From Planctomycetota bacterium (GTDB lineage Bacteria > Planctomycetota > Phycisphaerae > Tepidisphaerales > Tepidisphaeraceae): 64,000 nucleotides of DNA. Under the pieces are notes generated by a model. The model saw only the letters and a list, made by a program, of their open reading frames with translations, had not been told where the DNA came from and searched no databases. The stretch is from the NCBI GenBank assembly GCA_039182125.1, contig JBCDCH010000002.1, forward strand, positions 1 to 64,000. The letters run 5' to 3'. Of the stretch, positions 34,146-44,701 are shown one piece after another (within the stretch, counting starts at the first letter, position 1; every line of letters starts with the position of its first letter). A program made the translations under genes and the position numbers.

Positions 34146-35738
34146 TCAGACACCCGCATCATCGGCCGGTTTGTCGGCCGCGTCCCGGGCATTTTGTTGC
34201 TGCTCACGGACCGGGTCGATGCCGGCGGCTTCCAGCAGATCGCGTCCTTGACCGACCTGTAAAAGAACCACCTCGTCGCCCACGTCGACGCCGGAGACAA
34301 TCTCGGCATGGGTCGTGCTCGACGCCGCAACCTCGACCTCGACCGGTACGGGCCGACCGTCGTCGCCGCGCTTGAACACAAACCGCTGCGAGCCGACCGT
34401 GTACACCGCGCCCAGCGGCACCGCGATCACATCCTCGCGACGGTCGATGAAAATCTCCGCGTTGACCTTCATCCCGGGCTTCAGACCTTCGGGCGTGTCG
34501 GCCATCAAAAGTTCGACCGGGTACTCACGTACGTCCGGGTTGAACCATCGTTGGTTGCTGTCGGCGACAACGGAGATGCTGCTGACGGTCGCGTCAATGG
34601 GATCACCGCCGGAGTTGAGCATGAGCGTCGCACTCTGGTCGAGTTCGATCATGCCGACCCGGCTCTCGCTGATCTTGACGACCGCCTTCATCGACTGCGT
34701 GTCGGGCAGGCGAATGATCGTCTGCCGCTCGCGGACACTGGCACCTTCGGTGATCTGATCCTGTTCACGCTGGTTGCCCGCAGCACCGTACACGACCAGA
34801 CCTGCGATCGGCGCGCGAATCTCCGACGCGGCCAACTGTTGTTCGCACCAATCCATCCGTTCTTGCCGGTTGAGCAGACGAAGCTCGCGGGACTTCACAT
34901 TGGCTTGGTTACGGCTGATGTTGGCTTTGCCCTGACGTTGCACACGGGCGAGTTGCTGTTTCCGCTGGGCCAGCACGTTCCGCTTGCTGGTCAGATCCTT
35001 CGGATGCGTGTACTCGGTGAGCACGTCGTAGTCGGTCTGGGCCTTTTCGAGCGCGTTGCGGGCACGAATGAGGGTCAACTCCCGCCTCTTGACGTCCGAG
35101 CCGGTGGCGAAGTTCTTGGAGAAAAGCTGCTGGGTCTGGAGTAGTTCTTCCTCGGCATTACGAAGATCAATCTTCGCCATCTCAACGGCGGTCCGAGCGT
35201 TGGACTCAAGCTGTGGGTAGACGCCCTGCTCGTACTGCCGAAGGTCCATCTCGGCAAGCGTCAACGCGACCGTGGCCGCTTCGATGTCCGCCTCGACTTT
35301 CTCTTTCTCGATCTCGAGCTGCTCGGTCGCGTTGATCAGATCATTTTCCGCGCCTTGAAGTTCAAGCTCGGTTTCCTGAAACTCACGCTCGATGCCGGAG
35401 CTGTCGAGCCGAACGAGAAGGTCGCCGGCTCGCACGAACGTGCCTTCCTCGACGAGTTCGACGATCGTGTTGTTACCTTCGAGACGGGAAACGACTTCGG
35501 TGCTGTTGACCGACTGGAGCTCGCCGTCCTTGCGGACCGTGATGTCGAGGTCCATGCGTACGACCGGCTCGTAGGTAACGGCGTCGATGACTTCGCCCGA
35601 CCCATTCATCGCCACGGCAGCAGCCATGCCGCCGCCGAGCAGCGCGACCACCGTCACGCCCGCCGCCAGGGGAACCCAGCGGCGTTTGGGTTTGCGGGCC
35701 GACTTCGGGGGCGGTTGGGTTTCTGGGCGTCGGTCCAT
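34146..35738 (-). CDS. HlyD/RND-type periplasmic adaptor protein
   Basis: A 530-residue membrane-fusion protein. A short cytoplasmic N-terminus with a Lys/Arg cluster leads to one transmembrane helix (about 20-45). A first half of a lipoyl domain (EEGTFVRAGDLLVRLDSS), a long coiled-coil hairpin (about 115-310), the second lipoyl half (ASEIRAPIAGLVVYGAAGN) and a beta-barrel domain follow. It is longer than the common 350-400 residues because the hairpin is extended. No ABC or RND pump gene is adjacent, so its partner is elsewhere. TACATT lies six bases before the ATG. It follows the histidine kinase gene on the same strand after 59 bases. Confidence 0.85.
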   Translation of the reverse strand: MDRRPETQPPPKSARKPKRRWVPLAAGVTVVALLGGGMAAAVAMNGSGEVIDAVTYEPVVRMDLDITVRKDGELQSVNSTEVVSRLEGNNTIVELVEEGTFVRAGDLLVRLDSSGIEREFQETELELQGAENDLINATEQLEIEKEKVEADIEAATVALTLAEMDLRQYEQGVYPQLESNARTAVEMAKIDLRNAEEELLQTQQLFSKNFATGSDVKRRELTLIRARNALEKAQTDYDVLTEYTHPKDLTSKRNVLAQRKQQLARVQRQGKANISRNQANVKSRELRLLNRQERMDWCEQQLAASEIRAPIAGLVVYGAAGNQREQDQITEGASVRERQTIIRLPDTQSMKAVVKISESRVGMIELDQSATLMLNSGGDPIDATVSSISVVADSNQRWFNPDVREYPVELLMADTPEGLKPGMKVNAEIFIDRREDVIAVPLGAVYTVGSQRFVFKRGDDGRPVPVEVEVAASSTTHAEIVSGVDVGDEVVLLQVGQGRDLLEAAGIDPVREQQQNARDAADKPADDAGV

Positions 35739-35744
35739 GTCTTC

Positions 35745-35750
35745 AATGTA
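35745..35750 (-). promoter_or_regulatory. Putative -10 hexamer of the HlyD-type gene
   Basis: TACATT lies six bases before the ATG. This supports a separate, leaderless transcript for the adaptor, even though the kinase gene lies just upstream on the same strand. Confidence 0.4.
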
Positions 35751-35797
35751 CGCCGCCAGCGTTTTAAATGTTTCAATCCTGCGAGGGATTCTCGTAT

Positions 35798-36592
35798 TCA
35801 AGCTGCGGCAGGCAGTCGTATAGCAAATGTGGTACCACGTCCCAGCTCGGACTCGACTGAAATCGTGCCACCGTTGTTTTGCACCAATCGCCGGCAGATG
35901 GCAAGGCCCAATCCGGTGCCACGCTGTTTGTCGGGGCCACCGGTCGATTTCGTCGTGAAAAACGGCTCGAATACCCGCTCGTGGTGCTTGGGATCGATGC
36001 CCGGCCCGGTGTCGGCCACCCGAACCACCACGAACGCGTCTTCTTCGAGTTCCGCCGTGACCGTCAGCCGTCCGCCACCGGTCGATTCCATCGCCTGCTT
36101 GGCATTGATGAGCAAGTTCAGCAGAACCTGCTCGGCCTGCACCGCATCGCAACGGAGCTTCACCCCCGGCGGCACTTGCACCCGCAAGGCGATCCCGTCC
36201 TTGCTCGGATCCCGCGCCAGCACGGCAAGCACTTCGTCGATGATCTCTTGCAAGTCCGCCGACCCGCCGCGTGAGCCGCGGGAGAGGTTGAGCATGCTCG
36301 AACAAATCCGCCCGGCTTTCTCGGCATTCGTCGCTCCCCGCCGCAAGGCCTTCTCGATCATGACCATGTCCGGCTCGCCCTTCTCCAAGCCCGAGAGCGC
36401 GAACTGGCTGTAGCTGATCATCGGGGTGAGCAGGTTGTTGAACTCGTGCGCCACGGCGGCCGCGACGGTCCCGATCGCGGCCAGTCGCTGGCTCTCGACC
36501 AACGCGTCCTGGAGCTGATTCAACTGACGCTCCGCATCGTCAAGGCGCTCGAGCAACTGCTCGGCGGTCGGGGGCATCGTCTCGGTGGGCAC
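35798..36592 (-). CDS. Histidine kinase without sensor or receiver domain
   Basis: A 264-residue soluble kinase with a short N-terminal coiled coil (residues 10-38), an H-box VAHEFNNLLTPM (His49), an N-box NLLINAKQAME, G1 VADTGPGID and G2 RGTGLGLAICRRLVQ. The HEFNN-LL-T pattern is typical of NtrB/HWE-like kinases. No transmembrane segment, PAS or GAF domain is present, so it must receive signals from another protein. No response regulator gene is adjacent. The start is GTG. It may regulate the adaptor gene downstream. Confidence 0.87.
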   Translation of the reverse strand: MPTETMPPTAEQLLERLDDAERQLNQLQDALVESQRLAAIGTVAAAVAHEFNNLLTPMISYSQFALSGLEKGEPDMVMIEKALRRGATNAEKAGRICSSMLNLSRGSRGGSADLQEIIDEVLAVLARDPSKDGIALRVQVPPGVKLRCDAVQAEQVLLNLLINAKQAMESTGGGRLTVTAELEEDAFVVVRVADTGPGIDPKHHERVFEPFFTTKSTGGPDKQRGTGLGLAICRRLVQNNGGTISVESELGRGTTFAIRLPAAA

Positions 36593-36638
36593 TCTGGGTT
36601 AGTCGGCATCCGCGACGCGATGTGTGCATGCGCGGACG

Positions 36639-38279
36639 TTATCGGACAGGCACGTTCGTCGGTTCCTCGCCCCGGACCCAGCGTTGGCGCAGCCGCCAGT
36701 GCGCGTCGTCGCGATCAGGGTGGTCCATGCGATAGTGCGCACCACGACTCTCGGTCCGTGCCGCGGCGGCCTTCACGATGAGCCGGGCGATCGTCAGCAT
36801 GTTTTGCAGCCGCAACCCGTCGGCGTCGTCGAACACCTTGTCCATGATGTACCGGCCCCAGAACCCGATGATCTCGCGGGTCTCATCAAGACGGTCGCCT
36901 GTCCGCTCGATCCCGGCGTTGCGCCACATCAAACTCCGCAGGCTGCTGCGCACGTCGGTAATGTCGAGCTGGGTCCGCTCCGAGTGCGGTACGTCGTGGC
37001 TCAGTTTCATCGGGAAACGGAGCTTGTCGCACAGCGCACGCTCTCCCGCTTCGCGGCCGCAGGCTTCGCCGTACGCTAGTCCTTCGAGCAGCGAGTTGCT
37101 CGCCAATCGGTTCGCCCCGTGCAGACCAGTGCAGGTGCATTCCCCGGCGGCGTACAACGCCTCGACGGAGGTCTGCCCGATCTCATCGACCTCGAGCCCG
37201 CCGATCATGTAGTGCGCCGAGGGATGCACCGGGATGGGATCGGTCTTCGGATCGATGTCGAAGTCGTCGCAAAGCTGGATCAATCCCGGGAAACGGCACG
37301 AGAAGTGGGCCCAATCCAAGTGGCGCACGTCGAGGTAGACGTGGGTGAACTCGGTCTTGCGAATCTGGTCGACGATGGCGCGTGCAACGACATCACGCGG
37401 GGCGAGTTCGGCATCGCGGTGAACGTCGGGCATGAAGCGATGGCCGTGGCGGTCGATCAGGTACGCCCCTTCGCCACGAACGGCCTCGGTGATGAGTGAC
37501 CGCCCGGCACCGGCGACGTAAAGCGTCGTCGGGTGGAACTGCACCATCTCCATGTCGAGCAGCGCCGCCCCGGCCCGCCATGCCGCGGCATGTCCATCCG
37601 CAGTGGCGATGTTTGGGTTGGTCGTCTCGCGGTAGAGCATGCCCGTCCCGCCGGTCGAGAGGATCGTGCGCCGTGCCCAGACCGCGTGGAGCTTGCCGTC
37701 GATCTGCGCCAATACGCCGACGCACCGACCGCTCTCGTCGGTGAGTACGTCAACCACGAACGCCCCTTCGAGCACGCGAATGCCGTCGCGGCCGAGTACG
37801 GCACGGATCTGAACGTTGGACAACTCGCGCCCGGTGGCATCGCCGAAGGCGTGGAGGATGCGGGCGAAGCTGTGGCCCGCTTCGAGGGTCATGCTGAGTT
37901 CGCCGGCCGGCCCCTTGTCGAAGTTCGCACCCCACTTGAGAAGTTCCAACACCTGCTTGGGGCCCTGCTCGACGACGAACCTGACCGCCGCCTCGTCACA
38001 CAGTCCTGCTCCGACCGCGAGGGTGTCGGCGGCGTGGGCTTCGGGCGAATCATGCTCGGTGTCGAGCACGGCGGCGATCCCGCCCTGTGCGTACCACGTG
38101 TTGCTCTCGGCGATCGTGTCCTTGGTCAGCAGCAACACCTCGGCACCCGCATCGGCCGCCGCGATCGCCGCCCGCAACCCCGCCACACCCCCGCCGACGA
38201 CCAGCACGTCGGCCACCTGTTGCGGCAACTTCGGGGCATGAAACGGAACCAGGTACCGGCGCTCGTCATACAGCGACAT
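36639..38279 (-). CDS. nadB: L-aspartate oxidase
   Basis: NadB oxidises L-aspartate to iminoaspartate, the first step of bacterial de novo NAD synthesis, with FAD as cofactor. At 546 residues the length is normal. Family features are the FAD dinucleotide motif VVGGGVAGLRAA (residues 28-39), SNTWYAQGGIAAV, the HPTTLY stretch, and GECTCTGLHGANRLASNSLLE near residue 370 (written here as two parts: GECTCTGLHGANR and LASNSLLE). This distinguishes it from the succinate dehydrogenase flavoprotein. No nadA or nadC is adjacent. TATGCT lies six bases before the ATG. Confidence 0.95.
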   Translation of the reverse strand: MSLYDERRYLVPFHAPKLPQQVADVLVVGGGVAGLRAAIAAADAGAEVLLLTKDTIAESNTWYAQGGIAAVLDTEHDSPEAHAADTLAVGAGLCDEAAVRFVVEQGPKQVLELLKWGANFDKGPAGELSMTLEAGHSFARILHAFGDATGRELSNVQIRAVLGRDGIRVLEGAFVVDVLTDESGRCVGVLAQIDGKLHAVWARRTILSTGGTGMLYRETTNPNIATADGHAAAWRAGAALLDMEMVQFHPTTLYVAGAGRSLITEAVRGEGAYLIDRHGHRFMPDVHRDAELAPRDVVARAIVDQIRKTEFTHVYLDVRHLDWAHFSCRFPGLIQLCDDFDIDPKTDPIPVHPSAHYMIGGLEVDEIGQTSVEALYAAGECTCTGLHGANRLASNSLLEGLAYGEACGREAGERALCDKLRFPMKLSHDVPHSERTQLDITDVRSSLRSLMWRNAGIERTGDRLDETREIIGFWGRYIMDKVFDDADGLRLQNMLTIARLIVKAAAARTESRGAHYRMDHPDRDDAHWRLRQRWVRGEEPTNVPVR

Positions 38280-38285
38280 TCGTCA

Positions 38286-38291
38286 AGCATA
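38286..38291 (-). promoter_or_regulatory. Putative -10 hexamer of nadB
   Basis: TATGCT lies six bases before the nadB ATG. There is no Shine-Dalgarno in between, so a leaderless transcript is likely. The 82-base gap to the divergent kinase gene holds both promoters. Confidence 0.45.
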
Positions 38292-38350
38292 TCGAACCCG
38301 TTGCGTCGAGCCGAAGATCGTGGAGAATCGAAAGCGGCCGGGGACACGAA

Positions 38351-38357
38351 AGAGGAG
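38351..38357 (+). promoter_or_regulatory. Shine-Dalgarno deciding the start of the CBM48 kinase
   Basis: AGAGGAG ends four bases before the GTG at 38362. It favours this GTG over the in-frame ATG at 38320 in the kinase gene. Confidence 0.5.
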
Positions 38358-38361
38358 TCTC

Positions 38362-39756
<1,395 letters not shown>

Positions 39757-39766
39757 CCGGTGTCGG

Positions 39767-40144
39767 TCACTTCTTGGTAAACACCACGTTCGGCTTGCCG
39801 TCAAACTGCAACGTGAGACTCGTGTCACCCACGTTCCGGACGAACGCGCTGTCGGCAAGCCCGCCATCGATCATCCAGACCAGCTCCGGCTCATCGCCGC
39901 TGGTGAGGCGCCATGTGCCGAACGACGGCAACGCACCCCACTCGCTAAACGCCCAAGCCGCGCCGGGTTTACCGGTCGGGTTGCCGGTATCGAACTCGAA
40001 CGTCTTGTCCGCGTTGAGCACCAACGTCAAGGGAACATGGTCGTACGACGCGGTCCAGGTCCCCTCGACACTTTCCTCGGTCACCGGCAAGCTCGCTTCG
40101 CAACCGAGCAACGCCAACAATAGCAGCATGGGCAGAAATCTCAT
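39767..40144 (-). CDS. Small lipoprotein of unknown function
   Basis: A 125-residue protein with a short signal peptide and a lipobox (LLLLALLGC, residues 7-15), so Cys15 is the expected lipidation site. The mature part includes a beta-strand-rich lipocalin-like pattern (VEGTWTASYDHVPLTLVLN, TFEFDTG) that resembles small TIGR-type single-domain lipoproteins, but I do not recognise a family. The ATG at 40144 is preferred since it places the signal peptide correctly. It converges with the kinase gene with ten bases between. Confidence 0.7.
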   Translation of the reverse strand: MRFLPMLLLLALLGCEASLPVTEESVEGTWTASYDHVPLTLVLNADKTFEFDTGNPTGKPGAAWAFSEWGALPSFGTWRLTSGDEPELVWMIDGGLADSAFVRNVGDTSLTLQFDGKPNVVFTKK

Positions 40145-40188
40145 TGCCACATCATGCACGATCGCGCCGAGTTTTGAAGTGCGACGAG

Positions 40189-40809
40189 CTAGGCCGTTTC
40201 GCGGGTGACGATCTTGTAACCTTCGCGTTCACCAACGCCGCGTAGCGGGTAGTCCTTGCGGAGCGGGAAGTTACCGAAACCGTTCCAGCTCATGATGCGG
40301 CGCAGATCCGGGTGGCCCTCGAAGATGACGCCGAACATGTCGTAGACCTCGCGCTCCATCCACTCGCCACCGGGCCAGACGCCGCAAACGCTGGGAACCA
40401 CGAGACCCGGATCGCCTTGCTCCAGCGCGTTCTCGTCACGGAAGCCGTTGGCGTCGGAGTCTGGCACGGTGTCGCGCTCGGGGTTGAGGAACACCTTGAG
40501 CCAGAGCCGGTTGTTGTGCGGGATGCTCGTCAGCCCGTACGTCACCGCAAACCGCCCCGGCGTCTTCTGTGAAAAGCCCAGGTAATCCGCACCGTTGACC
40601 TCGGTGAGGTGGTCGTACCGCAGGTTCGGATCATCACGCAGGTAGGCACAGACCTCCACGATCTTCTCGCGAGGGGTCACCAGCGAGACCATGCCGCGGA
40701 AGTCCTTGGCTAGGAACTTGATCTCCGGGAACTGCCGCTTGAGCGGCTCGATCGCGGGGTGGTCGATCTTCGGCTTGCTAACGGTCGCGGTGGCGGCTTC
40801 ATCGGACAT
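40189..40809 (-). CDS. nuoC: NADH-quinone oxidoreductase subunit C
   Basis: NuoC (30-kDa subunit) is part of the peripheral arm of complex I. The product of about 206 residues shows the 30-kDa family signature EREVYDMFGVIFEGHPDLRRI and FPLRKDYPLRG near the C-terminus. The ATG at 40809 is preferred. An ATG at 40884 overlaps the stop of the upstream phosphatase gene as TGATG and would add 25 non-conserved residues, so a coupled start is possible. No other nuo gene is within the window. The upstream neighbours are signalling genes, so the nuo cluster is split in this genome. Confidence 0.92.
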   Translation of the reverse strand: MSDEAATATVSKPKIDHPAIEPLKRQFPEIKFLAKDFRGMVSLVTPREKIVEVCAYLRDDPNLRYDHLTEVNGADYLGFSQKTPGRFAVTYGLTSIPHNNRLWLKVFLNPERDTVPDSDANGFRDENALEQGDPGLVVPSVCGVWPGGEWMEREVYDMFGVIFEGHPDLRRIMSWNGFGNFPLRKDYPLRGVGEREGYKIVTRETA

Positions 40810-40883
40810 CGCCGTGATGATTGAGATTCCGCCGTCGCCGGTCAACGTGACGGAAGGTTTGCGTGGGCTTCGTGCCCGAATCA

Positions 40884-42131
40884 TCAGTGCGACCGACGCA
40901 GGATCACGGCGGTCTGGTCGTCGGTTTGCGGGCCATCGCCGACATGAGCAGCAACGACATTCTTTAGCCGCGCCAACACGTCCGCCACGCTTCCGGGTTG
41001 ACTCGCGGCAACGATGAGCGGGCCCTGGTCGAGCTCCTCGCCGGCGGCATTCTGGGCTTCGTAGAAACCGTCGGTCAGCAGCAACAGCATGTCCCCGACG
41101 TCGAAGGCAAAGTGACGCCCGAATGGCTCGGCTTCCTCAGACGGCAAGTCTTCGAGGATTCCCAGCGGCATGTGCGTCGCATCCCGGACATCGGCGGTGC
41201 CATCGACGCGGAGCATGACCAGCGGCGCCTGCCCGGGCGCGGCATAGGTGAGCGTGTGGGTCGCCGGGTCGAGGATGCCGATGAACGCGGTGATGAACCG
41301 GGTCGCCGAGAGGTCGTTGGCGAGTTGGGCGTTGATGTCGTTGAGCAACGTCGCGGGGTCGGCATCGAGCCGAAGCCCGACGCGGAGCATCGACCGCGCC
41401 TGCGTCACCGACAGCGCCGGGCCGACGCCGTGACCCGTCGCGTCGGCGAGGAAGATGCATATGCGACCGTCGGGAAGCGGGATCAAGTCGTAGATATCGC
41501 CACCGGTCTCCTCGGCCGGGTCGGCGTGGGCGGCGATCTCGTAACCGGGCACCGCAGGCGTTTCGTTCGGAAGCACGTCCTCCTGGATCTGCCGAGCGAT
41601 GGAGATTTCCTGTTCGAGCCGTTGCTTGGCCAGCCGGTCTTCGAGCAACCGGGCACGTTGGAGGGCGACCGCGGCCTGGTCCGCGAGTGCTTCGGCGAGT
41701 TGTTGGTGATGCGCGTCGAACGGCCCGTCCGCGTGGTTGAGCAGTTGCAATACGCCGACCAGTTCGCGGTCGAGGCCGACAAGCGGTATCGACAACATCG
41801 ACCGCGTCCGAAAGCCCGTCGCCTTGTCGGTGTCGGCGTGAAAGCGTGGGTCGGCGTAGCAATCGGGGATGTTGATGGTGGTGCGTGTCTGGGCGGTCTC
41901 GCCGACGATGCCGCGGTCGGACGGGATGCGAATGGCCGGCCCATCGACGCCGGTGCCGACGAACATGAACAGTTCGCCCGCCGGCTCGTCGTGGAGGAAC
42001 ACGCTGCCGCGTTCGGCCTCGGTCACCGCAAGCCCCGACTCGATCACCGCCGCAAGCACCTCCGGCAACTCGACGCCCTGGGCGATGTGGCGGGTCACTT
42101 CCAGCACACGTGTCAGATCTTGGGGGGTCAT
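40884..42131 (-). CDS. GAF-domain SpoIIE-type PP2C phosphatase
   Basis: A 415-residue soluble protein. An N-terminal GAF domain (about 20-160) is followed by a short coiled coil and a SpoIIE phosphatase domain (about 180-412). Metal ligands are visible: GGDIYDL (Asp212), IFLADATGHGVG (Asp230), LLLLTDGFYEAQ and a terminal TDDQTAVIL. Phosphatases of this type act on STAS-domain regulators or other phosphoserine proteins. The ATG overlaps the stop of the FHA-GAF cyclase gene as ATGA. No STAS or anti-sigma gene is visible nearby. Confidence 0.88.
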   Translation of the reverse strand: MTPQDLTRVLEVTRHIAQGVELPEVLAAVIESGLAVTEAERGSVFLHDEPAGELFMFVGTGVDGPAIRIPSDRGIVGETAQTRTTINIPDCYADPRFHADTDKATGFRTRSMLSIPLVGLDRELVGVLQLLNHADGPFDAHHQQLAEALADQAAVALQRARLLEDRLAKQRLEQEISIARQIQEDVLPNETPAVPGYEIAAHADPAEETGGDIYDLIPLPDGRICIFLADATGHGVGPALSVTQARSMLRVGLRLDADPATLLNDINAQLANDLSATRFITAFIGILDPATHTLTYAAPGQAPLVMLRVDGTADVRDATHMPLGILEDLPSEEAEPFGRHFAFDVGDMLLLLTDGFYEAQNAAGEELDQGPLIVAASQPGSVADVLARLKNVVAAHVGDGPQTDDQTAVILRRSH

Positions 42132-43681
42132 TCATCCCCCACTTCCAGCACACGGAAACAGCGCAACTTGCCTTCGTTTTTCGTGTCGATCTCGTGGCTC
42201 TCGACCGTGCAGTGTTTCCACACGCGGGCATGGACCTGCGGGCTGATGAGCACTTCGCCGGGCAGCGCGCCGTCGCAGTAGCGGGCGGCCTTGTTCACCG
42301 CGTCGCCGATCACGGTGAACTCCTGACGGTCATCGCTACCGATGAACCCCTGCAGCACTTCCCCGCTGTGCACGCCGATCCCGATCTCGCAGATGGGCAA
42401 CCCGGCAGCGGTACGTTCGGCGGTGATGTGCGCGATCGCGCCACGCATCGCCAGCGCGGCACGGACGGCGCGGACGTGTTGCTGCTCGTCAGGCGGCGGG
42501 AAGCCCCAGATCGCCAGGATCGCGTCGCCGATGAACTTGTCGACGATCCCACCCTCGGCATGCACGATCGGCACCATCGCGGTGAAGTACGCGTTGAGCA
42601 TGTCGACCACATCATCCGGCTCCATGTCCGCGCTGGTCCGCGTGAAGCCGCGCACGTCGCTGGTGAGGATCGTGACGCCCAGCCGTGAACCGCCGAGCCG
42701 CGTTCGGCCCTTCTGCTTGAACAGCCATTCGACCACCTGCGGCGAAAATTGCCGTGCGAGGTTCGCCTTGGCCGTGGCCTCGCGGCGAACCTCTTTTTGC
42801 AGGCGCAGGTTGGTCAGCGCCATCGCCGCGTAGTTGGCGACGGCGAGCATCAGCCGAAGGTCGTCTTCGGCGTACTCGGCACCGCTCGACGGATTGTCGG
42901 CGCAGAGCGCGCCGTAGGTGTGACCGCCGAAGGTCAACGGCGCGTACATGCCGGTGTGGACGTTCTGGCGGATCATGCTGGTGACCGCGTCGCCGCCGGG
43001 CGCGTCGTCACGCCAGATGATGCCTTCGCCGGAGTCGATGACCCGTCGGGCGAGGGTTTCGCTAACGGCGGCGGAGACGCCCGGCGGACTGACATGAGCC
43101 GCCAGAAGCAGCGCATCACCCTCGACCAGCAACAGTCCCGCCCGCGTGACGTTCGGCAGCACCGCCACGAGCCGATCCACCACCGACTGCAAGAGCCCGT
43201 CCGCGTCCGCCTCTTCGGCGAAACTCAGCGGCAGCTCATACAGCATCTGCAACCGCTCGGTGTTGGCACCGGTCGGTGGCTTGCTATCGGCGGCGGCAAG
43301 CGCCGTGCGCACGGTTCCGGGCGGTGTCTTGAGAATCGCCCCCGGTGCGGTGCTCGCGCCTGCACCGTGCAGGCGGAGCGTGGTTTCACCCATGATCAGC
43401 GTGTCGCCGGGACGAAACGGCTGTGGACCCCGGCCGCGAATCTCGGTGCCATTGAGCTTGGTACCCCACCGACTGTCGAGGTCTTCGATGAACCACACCT
43501 CGCCACGTGGAAACAACTTCGCGTGGGGTCGGCTGATCGACGCGTCGAACGAAAGGTCGATGTCGGGTTCCGCGCCGGGTTTGCTCCGCCCGAGAACGGC
43601 CGGCCCGTCGAGCGGGACGCGCTGCTTCTGCTTGGCGTGCAGGATGGCCAGTTCGAGCGGCACCGCCGCAGGGTAGCACAT
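42128..43681 (-). CDS. FHA-GAF class III adenylyl cyclase
   Basis: A protein of about 517 residues. An N-terminal FHA domain (about 28-102) has LGRS, SRPHAK and GTKLNG. A GAF domain (about 150-310) follows, then a class III cyclase domain (about 325-510). Catalytic residues are visible: metal Asp in TSDVRGFT and in IGDAILAIWG, Lys in VDKFIGD and Thr in EFTVIGD that specify adenine, and Asn/Arg in VNKAARY. The Thr replacement is typical of class IIIb cyclases, which are often bicarbonate-responsive. The start is uncertain: ATG 43681 was chosen, with GTG 43663 and TTG 43690 as alternatives. The next gene overlaps by four bases. Confidence 0.9.
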   Translation of the reverse strand: MCYPAAVPLELAILHAKQKQRVPLDGPAVLGRSKPGAEPDIDLSFDASISRPHAKLFPRGEVWFIEDLDSRWGTKLNGTEIRGRGPQPFRPGDTLIMGETTLRLHGAGASTAPGAILKTPPGTVRTALAAADSKPPTGANTERLQMLYELPLSFAEEADADGLLQSVVDRLVAVLPNVTRAGLLLVEGDALLLAAHVSPPGVSAAVSETLARRVIDSGEGIIWRDDAPGGDAVTSMIRQNVHTGMYAPLTFGGHTYGALCADNPSSGAEYAEDDLRLMLAVANYAAMALTNLRLQKEVRREATAKANLARQFSPQVVEWLFKQKGRTRLGGSRLGVTILTSDVRGFTRTSADMEPDDVVDMLNAYFTAMVPIVHAEGGIVDKFIGDAILAIWGFPPPDEQQHVRAVRAALAMRGAIAHITAERTAAGLPICEIGIGVHSGEVLQGFIGSDDRQEFTVIGDAVNKAARYCDGALPGEVLISPQVHARVWKHCTVESHEIDTKNEGKLRCFRVLEVGDE

Positions 43682-43693
43682 CCCCACCAAGGC

Positions 43694-44683
43694 TCACCAC
43701 GCATACGCCTCGGGCGCCGGGCCACCGGGGCCGGGGAAGATCTCGTCGAGGAGTTTCATGTGGCCGCCGTCGATCTTGATGTCGACCGCTCGGCAGATGC
43801 CTTCGAGTTGTTCGATCGTGCGCGGGCCGATGATCGGGGCGGTGACGCGGTCGTCCTGGAGCATCCACGCGATCGCCAGATCGGCAGGCTTCTCACCGAT
43901 GTCGTCGCAAAGACTCTCCCACTTTTCCAACTGCGGACGCAGGTCTTCGATCCGCTTCTGTGTCTGCTCACTGGCGCGGCGTCCGCCTTCGGCCTGCTTC
44001 TTGAGCACACCGCCGAGCAACCCGCCGGCCAGCGGCGACCACGGGATGACGCCGACGCCATAGTGCTCGCAAGCCGGCAGCACGTCAGTCTCGATCGCGC
44101 GGTCGAGGAGCGAGTACTTCGACTGCTCCGATACGAGCCCGAGCATGCCGAGCCGCTTGGCGTTCTCGTTGGCCGCGGCGATGTGCCAGCCGGCGAAATT
44201 GCTGCTGCCGGCGTACAAGATTTTCCCCTGTTTGATCAGCGTCTCAAACGCCTGCCAGCACTCCTCCCACGGCATTTCACGCGCGATGTGGTGCATCTGG
44301 TAGACGTCGATCCAGTCGGTTTGCAGTCGTTTGAGCGAGTGCTCGCATTCGAGAATGATCTTACGTGCCGAGAGGCCGCGCTTGAGGTTGCGGTCGGGCA
44401 GGTCGTCGTTGTCCATGTCGCCGAAGACCTTCGTGGCAAGCACCGTCTGCTCCCGCCGCGTACCGCCCTGGGCAAACCAGTTGCCGATGATCCTCTCGGT
44501 GACGCCTTCGCCCTTGCTCCACCCGTACACGTCGGCGGTGTCGAAAAAGTTCACCTCGAGCTCCAGCGCCCGGTCCATGATCGCGAACGAATCCGCCTCG
44601 GACGTCTGCGGCCCGAAGTTCATCGTGCCGAGACAAAGCTTGGAAACTTTCAGGCCGGTGCGTCCGAGGGTGGTGTGTTGCAT
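43694..44683 (-). CDS. Aldo/keto reductase
   Basis: A 329-residue NAD(P)H-dependent oxidoreductase with a TIM-barrel fold. The catalytic tetrad is visible: Asp and Tyr in NFFDTADVYG, Lys in VLATKVFG and His in VYQMHH. The N-terminal TTLGRTGLKVSKLCLGTM motif and the IIGPRTIEQLEG near the C-terminus are typical. The length fits the Tas/YajO-like group. The substrate is unknown. Start ATG 44683 was chosen because TATGCT lies seven bases upstream and the family N-terminus begins here. It may form one locus with the paralogue upstream and adenine deaminase. Confidence 0.9.
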   Translation of the reverse strand: MQHTTLGRTGLKVSKLCLGTMNFGPQTSEADSFAIMDRALELEVNFFDTADVYGWSKGEGVTERIIGNWFAQGGTRREQTVLATKVFGDMDNDDLPDRNLKRGLSARKIILECEHSLKRLQTDWIDVYQMHHIAREMPWEECWQAFETLIKQGKILYAGSSNFAGWHIAAANENAKRLGMLGLVSEQSKYSLLDRAIETDVLPACEHYGVGVIPWSPLAGGLLGGVLKKQAEGGRRASEQTQKRIEDLRPQLEKWESLCDDIGEKPADLAIAWMLQDDRVTAPIIGPRTIEQLEGICRAVDIKIDGGHMKLLDEIFPGPGGPAPEAYAW

Positions 44684-44701
44684 GCGGATGAGCATAGCGG
44701 C

